A DNA stretch of 7,068 nt from an uncultured Oscillospiraceae bacterium (GTDB lineage Bacteria > Bacillota > Clostridia > Oscillospirales > Oscillospiraceae). Below the pieces are notes generated by a model. The model was not told the DNA's origin and searched no databases. It saw only the letters and a program-made list of their open reading frames with translations. Below are positions 1 through 5,426 of this stretch, one piece after another. How positions within the stretch are numbered: the stretch's first letter is position 1; each line of letters begins with the position of its first letter. Where the stretch lies: contig CAKUEI010000078.1 of the NCBI GenBank assembly GCA_934646175.1, positions 1 to 7,068 on the forward strand. Reading direction: 5' to 3'. The translations under genes and the position numbers were made by a program.

Positions 1-1
1 T

Positions 2-7
2 TATAAT
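2..7 (+). promoter_or_regulatory. -10 element of the probable purA promoter (partial)
   Basis: A perfect TATAAT hexamer sits at the very start of the window, 74 bp upstream of the purA start codon. Transcription would begin near position 14, giving a leader of about 68 nt. The matching -35 element would lie outside the window, so only half of the promoter can be seen. The leader can form small hairpins (GCCG 11-14 with CGGC 21-24; AGGC 31-34 with GCCT 41-44, which competes with CCGC 39-42 pairing to GCGG 48-51). I recognise no riboswitch in it. Confidence 0.6.
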
Positions 8-81
8 AGTGCCGTCAATGCGGCTGGAAAAGGCAAATCCGCCTCAAGCGGTTGCGAATCCCGGCCCATGGAGGACATATT

Positions 82-1362
82 ATGGTAAAAGCGATCGTAG
101 GCGCCAACTGGGGCGATGAAGGCAAGGGAAAAATCACCGATTTGCTGGCAGAGACCTCTGACGTGGTCATCCGCTTCCAGGGCGGTGCCAACGCGGGCCA
201 CACCATCATCAATGATTACGGCCGGTTCGCCCTGCACATTCTTCCCTCCGGCACCTTCTATCCGCACATCACCAACATCATCGGCAACGGCGTTGCGCTG
301 GATATCCGCCGCCTGGTGGACGAGCTGCACAGCATCACGGAGCAGGGCGTTCCCGCCCCCAACCTGATCATTTCCGAGCGTTGTCAGATCCTCATGCCCT
401 ATCATCAGCTGCAGGATGCCTATGAGGAAGAGCGCCTCGGCGGCCATGCTTTCGGTTCCACCAAGTCCGGCATCTCCCCCTTCTACTCCGATAAATATGC
501 CAAGATCGGCATTCAGATCTGCGACCTGTTTGATGAGGAACGGCTCCGCGCCCGTCTGCACCATGCGGTAGAGATCAAGAACATCCTCTTTGAGCACATG
601 TATCATAAGCCCAAATTGGATGAGGATGCACTCTTCCATGAACTTCTCTCCCTGCGGGAGGAGATCCGCCCCTATGTGGGCGACGCCGTCACCTTTGTCC
701 ATGAGGCCCTTGCTCAGGGCAAGACCCTGCTGATGGAAGGCCAGCTGGGCGCTATGAAGGATCCTGATTTGGGCATCGTTCCCATGACTACCTCTTCCCA
801 CACGCTGGCTGGATTCGGCTGCGTGGGGGCCGCCGTGCCTCCCACCGCCGTGGAAGAGATCATCTGCGTCACCAAGGCATACTCCTCCTCCGTCGGCTCC
901 AATACTGAGCCGTTCGTCAGCGAACTGCTGGGGGATGAGGGCAACGAGCTGCGCCGCCGCGGCGGCGATAAGGGTGAATTCGGCGCCACCACCGGCCGTC
1001 CCCGCCGGGTGGGCTGGTTCGACACCGTCGCCACCAAGTACGGCTGCATGGTTCAGGGCGCGACCTGCGCGGCCCTCACCTGTCTGGACGTGCTGGGCTA
1101 TCTGGACGAGATCAAGGTCTGCACCGGCTACGAGATCGATGGGCAGGTGACCGACAAATTCCCCACGCCTCCCCTGCTGGCCAAGGCAAAGCCTGTGTTC
1201 ACCACTCTCCCCGGCTGGAAGTGCGACATTCGCGGCATCACCGATTACGAAAAGCTCCCCGCTGAGGCAAAGGCTTATGTGGAATTCCTGGAATCCAAGA
1301 TCGGCGTTCCCATCAAGCTGGTCTCCACCGGCCCCAAGCGCCACGAAATTATTTCCCGCTGA
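82..1362 (+). CDS. purA: Adenylosuccinate synthetase (IMP-aspartate ligase)
   Basis: Cytosolic enzyme of AMP synthesis: it joins IMP and aspartate using GTP to give adenylosuccinate. The 426-residue length is normal for the family. The N-terminal GTP/IMP loop NWGDEGKGK is at 9-17, with catalytic Asp12; the second catalytic residue, His40, is in GGANAGHT (34-41). The guanine/IMP loop ATTGRPRR is at 302-309, followed by GWFD. A TTG start at 52 would add ten residues, but ATG 82 is preferred: GGAGGA at 70-75 is 6 nt ahead, and the protein then begins MVKAIVGANWGDEG as in the family. Several normally conserved motifs are altered: TKSGISPFYSDK (127-138) in place of the usual TGRGIGPAYEDK, TTSSHTLAG (236-244) in place of TSSNTTAG, and AYSSSVG (266-272) in place of AYTTRVG. 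The frame is intact, so it is probably active and from a divergent branch. It appears monocistronic: own promoter at the left edge, strong terminator just after. Confidence 0.97.
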   Translation: MVKAIVGANWGDEGKGKITDLLAETSDVVIRFQGGANAGHTIINDYGRFALHILPSGTFYPHITNIIGNGVALDIRRLVDELHSITEQGVPAPNLIISERCQILMPYHQLQDAYEEERLGGHAFGSTKSGISPFYSDKYAKIGIQICDLFDEERLRARLHHAVEIKNILFEHMYHKPKLDEDALFHELLSLREEIRPYVGDAVTFVHEALAQGKTLLMEGQLGAMKDPDLGIVPMTTSSHTLAGFGCVGAAVPPTAVEEIICVTKAYSSSVGSNTEPFVSELLGDEGNELRRRGGDKGEFGATTGRPRRVGWFDTVATKYGCMVQGATCAALTCLDVLGYLDEIKVCTGYEIDGQVTDKFPTPPLLAKAKPVFTTLPGWKCDIRGITDYEKLPAEAKAYVEFLESKIGVPIKLVSTGPKRHEIISR

Positions 1363-1371
1363 ACCTTCCAA

Positions 1372-1410
1372 AAAGGCGGATGAACCTGAGTTCATCCGCC
1401 TTTCTTCTTA
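1372..1410 (+). terminator. Intrinsic terminator of purA
   Basis: A perfect 14-bp stem (left arm 1372-1385, right arm 1390-1403) closes a four-base CTGA loop and is followed by a T-rich tail, 1404-1415 (CTTCTTATTTTT). It starts 10 bases after the purA stop codon. The five A residues before the left arm would make a T tract on the other strand, so it could also act in reverse, though no minus-strand gene ends here. Confidence 0.93.
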
Positions 1411-1431
1411 TTTTTGCTTCAGGAGGCAGCC

Positions 1432-3324
1432 ATGAAAAAATTCACACTGCGCATTCTCTCCCTCGTGCTCGTTCTGGCCCTGCTCCCCCTTCCCTTCGCC
1501 GCCGCCCTCACCCCGCAGGAGGCGCTGGACCTGCTGGAGCAGTACTACATTGACGAGCTGCCCGATTCCGTCCGCAATGCCTCTACAGTGGAGGACATGC
1601 TTTCCGCCCTGGGGGACCGATACACCCAGTACATGACCGCCGAGGAGTACGCCGCCTTTCTGGACTCTATGAACGATACCTCCACGGTGGGCATCGGTGT
1701 CTCCCTCCGGGTGGAGGACGCGGGGGCCCGCATCCTCACCGTCTACCCCTACACTCCTGCCTCCGAAGCGGGGCTTCAGTCCGGCGACCTCATCACGCAG
1801 GCGGACGGTGTCGATCTGGCCGGAGTGACCGACGTCAGTCAGTACATCGCCGGGGCGGCGGGGACGCAGGTGGCCCTCACTGTACACCGCGGGGACTACA
1901 TGACCATGCACCTTACCCTTACCCGCCGTCAGGTGGACATTATTCAGACCCTCGGAGCCCTGGTGGACGGGCACGTGGGCTTTATCACCTGCAATTCCTT
2001 CAGCGACACCACCGCATCCCACTTTGACAACATCCTCACCCGCTACGAAAATGCCGCCAACGTCTGGATCGTGGACCTGCGCCAGAACGGCGGCGGCCTG
2101 ACCCAAGGGGCCGCCGATGCCGCCGCCCGCTTTGCCGGGAATTCCATCATGGCCTATTTCCGCGATAGTTCCGGCCGCGCCACCGTCAGCATTCCGAAGG
2201 CCGACGATCACCCCGTCACCGCAAAGCCTGCCATTCTTCTGGTAGGTGAAAGCACCGCCAGCGCGGCGGAGCTGTTCTCCGGGGCCCTCCGGGACTACGG
2301 CCGCGCCATCATCATCGGCAGCCGCACCTACGGGAAGGGTGTCGCCCAGGTCCTTCTCAATCAGGACACCCACCCGGAGCTGTTTTCCGGCGACGCGTTC
2401 AAGATCACCGCTTACCGGTTCTACGCCCCCTATTGCGGCACCAATGACCGTCTCGGCGTCCTCCCCACTCTGCTGGTGGACGACGACCTGGCCGAGGATG
2501 TGGCCCTGCTCCTTTCTGAGAAAATGCCGAATGACTCCCGGGGTTATTTCCGGCTTGACCTCTGCGGCATGACCTTTTACATCGACGGGAAAAAGGCCGC
2601 TTCCAAGGAGCATGTGGCCGCTTTCCGCGAATTGCTCTACGCCATTCCCCCCATCGCGGTCTTTTACCGGGGCACCGGCGGGAACACCTGGATGACTGCA
2701 TCTCCGGAAGACACCGCTCTGCTGGAGACCGGATCCCTTACCCCCCGCACCTTCGGGGATGTTCAGTCCTCTCCTCATCGCACCGCCATCCAGACTCTTG
2801 CGGTCTACGGCATTGCCCGGTCCGTCAGCGGCGACTCTTTCTATCCCAACGACGCCATCACCCGGGGGGATCTGAGCCTGATGCTTGCCCGCCTGCTCCG
2901 CTCCGCCTCTTCCGGAACGGCACGTTCCTTCCCGGATGTACCCGCGGAAAGCGAGCTTGCCTCCGCAGTCAGCACCCTCACCCGGCTCGGCATACTTCAG
3001 GGTTACGGTGACGGTTACTTCCGTCCGGACGCTCCCGTCACCCAGCAGGAGCTGACCGTCATCCTCGCCCGCACCGCCTTCTGCATGGAGCTGAACGCCA
3101 ACTATTATTTTAGCCTTGCCGACGGGGACCTTCCCCTTACTGACAAATCCTTCGCTCCCTTCGACGGCTGGGCAAAAAAAAGCGTTTGGCTGGATGGCTA
3201 CCTTGGCATTCTCTGGGACGATGTCTCCGTCCTTCGTCCAGCCGCTTCCGCCACCCGGGAGCAGGCCGCCGCATCCCTGTATGCCCTCATGCGCTTCTGC
3301 GGTCTGGTGCCCCTTTCCGCCTGA
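1432..3324 (+). CDS. Exported S41-family (C-terminal processing type) serine protease with PDZ and SLH repeats
   Basis: A 630-residue secreted protease. Residues 1 to about 25 are a signal peptide: KK near the start, a Leu/Val-rich core, then PFAAALT, with likely cleavage near 23-25. A helical N-terminal segment (about 27-82) is followed by a PDZ domain (about 86-165, beginning VGIGVSLRV), then the S41 catalytic core with a DLRQNGGG strand-loop. By alignment with CtpB/Prc the catalytic residues are Ser277 (in TASAAE), Lys302 (in YGKG) and Gln306, so the Ser-Lys-Gln set is complete. Residues about 372-440 match no domain I recognise. The C-terminus has SLH repeats at about 450-491 (SFYPNDAITRGD), 503-550 (GYGDGYFRPDAPVTQQE) and a weaker third at about 563-622, which would anchor it to a secondary wall polymer. 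Start ATG 1432 has AGGAGG at 1421-1426; a TTG at 1414 is unlikely because it overlaps the ribosome binding site and terminator tail. Only about 20 bases separate it from the purA terminator, and no own promoter is visible. The substrate is unknown. Confidence 0.93.
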   Translation: MKKFTLRILSLVLVLALLPLPFAAALTPQEALDLLEQYYIDELPDSVRNASTVEDMLSALGDRYTQYMTAEEYAAFLDSMNDTSTVGIGVSLRVEDAGARILTVYPYTPASEAGLQSGDLITQADGVDLAGVTDVSQYIAGAAGTQVALTVHRGDYMTMHLTLTRRQVDIIQTLGALVDGHVGFITCNSFSDTTASHFDNILTRYENAANVWIVDLRQNGGGLTQGAADAAARFAGNSIMAYFRDSSGRATVSIPKADDHPVTAKPAILLVGESTASAAELFSGALRDYGRAIIIGSRTYGKGVAQVLLNQDTHPELFSGDAFKITAYRFYAPYCGTNDRLGVLPTLLVDDDLAEDVALLLSEKMPNDSRGYFRLDLCGMTFYIDGKKAASKEHVAAFRELLYAIPPIAVFYRGTGGNTWMTASPEDTALLETGSLTPRTFGDVQSSPHRTAIQTLAVYGIARSVSGDSFYPNDAITRGDLSLMLARLLRSASSGTARSFPDVPAESELASAVSTLTRLGILQGYGDGYFRPDAPVTQQELTVILARTAFCMELNANYYFSLADGDLPLTDKSFAPFDGWAKKSVWLDGYLGILWDDVSVLRPAASATREQAAASLYALMRFCGLVPLSA

Positions 3325-3325
3325 C

Positions 3326-3571
3326 TTAAAGCCAGTCCTCGATGATGTCCCGCAGGGAAAGTGGCGTTACGCCGCCCCTCCAAATCATGCGGAACAGGGC
3401 CTCGATCCGTTCCCGGCTTGCGGTGATATCGCGCAGCTCGGCACATTCGCCGTCTGCCTTCTCGACCCGGACCCCATAGGCGCCCCATTCTTCTACGATC
3501 GTATAGCGTAAATACAGTTCTTCTCCGTCTTTTCGTACCAGCGTCCGCGATCGCACCTTCGTCTCCCTCAT
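3326..3571 (-). CDS. Small conserved hypothetical protein, DUF6514-like
   Basis: An 81-residue cytosolic protein with no signal peptide or membrane segment. The N-terminal half looks like beta strands (ELYLRYTIVEEWGAYGVRVE, 18-37). The C-terminal half has a helix (ASRERIEALFRMIWRGG, 51-67) and ends VTPLSLRDIIEDWL (68-81). This layout (short strands with a YG-V-V pattern, DIT at 48-50, a helix, then P-x-x-L-x-D-x-I-E-D-x-L) resembles the DUF6514 family of Clostridia; that match is from memory and is not certain. The biochemical function is unknown. The start ATG at 3571-3569 has GAAAGGA (3587-3581 on this strand) 9 nt upstream. It has its own sigma-A-type promoter with two upstream Spo0A-type boxes, pointing to control at the start of sporulation. 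Its stop codon lies one base from the stop of the convergent protease gene, with no clear terminator between them. Larger ORFs in other frames here lack a family match. Confidence 0.82.
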   Translation of the reverse strand: MRETKVRSRTLVRKDGEELYLRYTIVEEWGAYGVRVEKADGECAELRDITASRERIEALFRMIWRGGVTPLSLRDIIEDWL

Positions 3572-3606
3572 GCGGGACCATCCTTTCTTTTCTATTTAAT
3601 GCCATT

Positions 3607-3635
3607 ATTATACTGGTATTTTTTACCTATGCAAA
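3607..3635 (-). promoter_or_regulatory. Sigma-A-type promoter of the DUF6514-like gene
   Basis: Read on the minus strand, a perfect -10 TATAAT (3612-3607) is preceded by TTGCAT (3634-3629, 16-bp spacer) or TTTGCA (3635-3630, 17-bp spacer). The predicted start of transcription is near 3600, giving a leader of about 30 nt. The spacer contains a small inverted repeat, GGTA-N5-TACC (3615-3627). The -35 is only a moderate match, as expected for a promoter helped by an activator bound just upstream. Confidence 0.8.
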
Positions 3636-3644
3636 GAATTTTTC

Positions 3645-3661
3645 TTCGACACGATTCGACA
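3645..3661 (-). promoter_or_regulatory. Tandem Spo0A (0A) boxes
   Basis: On the minus strand the sequence reads TGTCGAA-TCG-TGTCGAA: two perfect copies of the consensus 0A box TGTCGAA (3661-3655 and 3651-3645), repeated with an exact 10-bp period, one helical turn. This is the TGTCGAA-N3-TGNCGAA spacing known from Spo0A dimer sites such as abrB of Bacillus subtilis. The boxes fall at about -45 to -61 relative to the predicted start, just upstream of the -35, which suits activation. Spo0A binding itself is inferred. Confidence 0.75.
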
Positions 3662-3674
3662 AATTTCCCGCTCT

Positions 3675-3681
3675 TTCGACC
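3675..3681 (-). promoter_or_regulatory. Possible third, imperfect Spo0A box
   Basis: GGTCGAA on the minus strand differs from TGTCGAA in one base. It has the same orientation as the two perfect boxes and lies 20 bp beyond the second, keeping the helical phase. It could extend the Spo0A binding region or be chance. Confidence 0.4.
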
Positions 3682-3694
3682 GTTTTTTCCTTTT

Positions 3695-3733
3695 TTCCGC
3701 CGCATTTTCCCCTTTCCGCGGCCTGCGGCGGAA
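3695..3733. repeat. Perfect 10-bp inverted repeat between gltX terminator and Spo0A boxes
   Basis: TTCCGCCGCA (3695-3704) is the exact reverse complement of TGCGGCGGAA (3724-3733), with a 19-base interval that itself holds part of CCGC-N5-GCGG (3716-3728). It lies in a pyrimidine-rich stretch (about 3661-3750 on the + strand). On the + strand a T-rich segment follows (CATTTTC); on the minus strand purines follow, so it is not a typical terminator for gltX. Role unassigned; it might be a back-up structure behind the gltX terminator or a protein site. Confidence 0.5.
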
Positions 3734-3752
3734 CATTTTCTTCCTTTTGCAC

Positions 3753-3791
3753 AAAAATCCCCACCGTTTCTTTAAGAACAGTGGGGATTTT
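3753..3791 (-). terminator. Intrinsic terminator of gltX
   Basis: On the minus strand an 11-bp perfect stem (AAAATCCCCAC, 3791-3781, with GTGGGGATTTT, 3764-3754) closes a 16-base loop that can pair further (GTTCTT with AAGAAAC). The right arm runs into five T residues. It begins 16 bases after the gltX stop codon. Confidence 0.9.
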
Positions 3792-3807
3792 CACTCGCTT
3801 TCATGCA

Positions 3808-5301
3808 TTATTTGCCGCTCAGCTGCTCAATGCCTTTCTGAATGCGCTTCAGGCTTTCGTCCTTCCCCAGGATCTGGCACAGCTCCACTGCGCCGCCGGG
3901 AGTCACGGCTTTGCCGGACAGAGCCGTGCGCACCGGCCACATGATGCGTCCGTTTTTCAGCTCCAGCTTCTGGGCAAGGCCGATCAGCGCATCGTGGATG
4001 GCCTCATAGCTCCAGTCCGTCAGACCCTCCAGCACCGGCGTCACCTGCTCCAGCGCTTCTTTGGAATTGACCTCGTCGGTCTTCATCTTCTTGTGGCAGT
4101 AAAGCTCGTTGGAATACTCCGGCAGCTCGTCAAAGAAATCCACCTGCGGTGCGATGTCCAGCAGGGTGTCGCACCGGCCCTGCACCAGCGGGGCCACCAG
4201 CTTCAGGTCGATATTCTCCTTGTGAATGGCTTCTTTCAGGTAAGGCTCTGCCGCCTTGTAAAAGTCCTCCGGCGCCATTTCCCGCAGGTAGTGGGCGTTA
4301 AAATAGCGCAGCTTTTCCAAATCGAAGATGGCGGGAGACTTGGAGATGCCGTTGATGTCAAAAGTCCGGCACAGCTCATCGAGATCAAAAAATTCCCGTT
4401 CGCTGTCCTCCCCCTTGGGACTCCACCCCAGCAGGGCCACATAGTTCACCACCGCCTCGGACAAAAAGCCCATGGCGATCAGGTCCTCATAAGAGGGGTC
4501 CCCGTGGCGCTTGGACATCTTGTTGTGTGCATCCCGCATCACCGGCGCGCAGTGGACGTAAGTGGGGATCTCCCAGCCGAAGGCCTCGTACAGCAGGTTG
4601 TACTTGGGCGCGGAAGAGAGGTACTCGCTGCCCCGCACCACGTGGGTGATACCCATCATGTGATCGTCGATCACGTTGGCAAAGTTATAGGTGGGCAGTC
4701 CGTCGGACTTGATCAGCACCTGATCGTCCAGGGTGCTGTTCTCCACCGTAATGTCGCCGAAAACCACGTCGTGGAAGGTGGTCGTCCCCTCGTGGGGGAT
4801 CTTCTGCCGGATGACGTAGGGCACCCCCGTCGCCAGCTTTTCGTCGATTTCCTCCTGTGAGAGATGGCGGCAGTGGCCGTCATAACCGCCCACGCCGTTC
4901 TCGCCGTGCAGGCTGTCCAGCCGCTCTTTATCGCAGAAACAGCGATAGGCCATACCCTTTTCCAGCAGCAGTTGGGCGTACTTCCCATAGGTGTCCCGCC
5001 GTTGGGTCTGAATATACGGGCCCACGGGGCCGCCCACGTCGGGGCCTTCATCCCAGGTAAGGCCGCACTTCTTCAGCGTGCTGTAAATGATTTCCGTCGC
5101 GCCTTCCACCAGTCGGCCCTGATCGGTGTCCTCAATGCGCAGAAGGAACTTGCCGCCCTTCCCCCGGGCGATCAGGTAGGTGTACAGCGCCGTTCTCAGG
5201 TTGCCCACATGCATATATCCCGTGGGGCTGGGTGCAAAACGAGTGCGCACCTCACCCTTGGGGATCCGTGCTTCCATCTCGTCAAACCATGTCATATCCA
5301 T
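3808..5301 (-). CDS. gltX: Glutamate-tRNA ligase (GluRS, class I)
   Basis: Charges tRNA-Glu with glutamate in the cytosol; in Clostridia lacking GlnRS the same enzyme often also mischarges tRNA-Gln for the GatCAB amidotransferase (family knowledge, not tested here). The protein has 497 residues, normal for bacterial GluRS. The ATP-binding HIGH-type motif is HVGN (31-34) within APSPTGYMHVGNLRTALY. A zinc site of the E. coli type is present: C121, C123, C144 and H146. TYNFANVIDDHMMGITHVVRG spans 204-224, and the KMSKS-type loop is KMSKR (261-265). The anticodon-binding domain occupies about 330-497. The chosen ATG has AGGAGG (5319-5314 on this strand) 12 nt upstream, somewhat far; the next in-frame ATG, two codons in, would be farther. 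It is transcribed from a promoter superimposed on that of divergent trpS and ends in its own terminator, so it is probably monocistronic. No T-box leader fits in the roughly 25-nt leader. Confidence 0.97.
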   Translation of the reverse strand: MDMTWFDEMEARIPKGEVRTRFAPSPTGYMHVGNLRTALYTYLIARGKGGKFLLRIEDTDQGRLVEGATEIIYSTLKKCGLTWDEGPDVGGPVGPYIQTQRRDTYGKYAQLLLEKGMAYRCFCDKERLDSLHGENGVGGYDGHCRHLSQEEIDEKLATGVPYVIRQKIPHEGTTTFHDVVFGDITVENSTLDDQVLIKSDGLPTYNFANVIDDHMMGITHVVRGSEYLSSAPKYNLLYEAFGWEIPTYVHCAPVMRDAHNKMSKRHGDPSYEDLIAMGFLSEAVVNYVALLGWSPKGEDSEREFFDLDELCRTFDINGISKSPAIFDLEKLRYFNAHYLREMAPEDFYKAAEPYLKEAIHKENIDLKLVAPLVQGRCDTLLDIAPQVDFFDELPEYSNELYCHKKMKTDEVNSKEALEQVTPVLEGLTDWSYEAIHDALIGLAQKLELKNGRIMWPVRTALSGKAVTPGGAVELCQILGKDESLKRIQKGIEQLSGK

Positions 5302-5332
5302 CGTTTTCCAAAGCCTCCTTATGTGTCTTTCT

Positions 5333-5362
5333 ATTGTATCTTTCCACGGTTGTTCTTGTCAA
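5333..5362 (-). promoter_or_regulatory. gltX promoter
   Basis: On the minus strand a perfect -35 TTGACA (5362-5357) and a -10 TACAAT (5338-5333) are separated by 18 bp. The predicted start is near 5326, leaving a leader of about 25 nt. The -35 hexamer shares five base pairs with the -35 of the trpS promoter on the other strand. Confidence 0.83.
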
Positions 5363-5384
5363 GTGATAGCGAATATGGTATGAT
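5356..5384 (+). promoter_or_regulatory. trpS promoter
   Basis: -35 TTGTCA (5356-5361) and -10 TATGAT (5379-5384), with the optimal 17-bp spacer. Transcription would begin near 5391, with a leader of about 36 nt. That is too short for a T-box, which often controls trpS in Firmicutes. Confidence 0.82.
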
Positions 5385-5426
5385 GTATTTTGTATCAAAA
5401 TCTTTGAAAGAAGAGGCGGCTATACA

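Noticed and set aside
1..81. Purine riboswitch or PurR-type control in the purA leader
   Set aside because: Only small competing 4-bp hairpins are seen; no purine aptamer core or PurBox could be recognised in about 68 nt, and the region upstream is outside the window.
1..1395. Long open frame on the minus strand opposite purA (464 codons)
   Set aside because: It mirrors purA almost exactly, has low-complexity Gly/Ala/Val/Asp composition typical of antisense frames in GC-rich genes, and shows no family motif.
1408..2778. Long minus-strand open frame opposite the S41 protease (456 codons)
   Set aside because: Antisense shadow: Gly/Val-rich without recognisable domains, while the + strand has a full signal peptide, PDZ and catalytic set.
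3198..3605. Minus-strand 135-codon frame overlapping the DUF6514-like gene
   Set aside because: Arg/Gly-rich out-of-frame translation that extends into the protease gene; the 81-codon frame has the ribosome binding site and family-like sequence.
3615..3627. GGTA-N5-TACC inverted repeat within the promoter spacer as an operator
   Set aside because: Four-base arms around an A/T run are likely by chance in an AT-rich promoter; no known operator matches.
3781..4860. + strand open frame opposite gltX (359 codons)
   Set aside because: Shadow of gltX rich in His/Gln/Val/Leu, starting inside the gltX terminator; no motif.
5302..5426. T-box riboswitch ahead of trpS or gltX
   Set aside because: Both predicted leaders are under 40 nt, and no specifier stem, T-box sequence or terminator hairpin is present.
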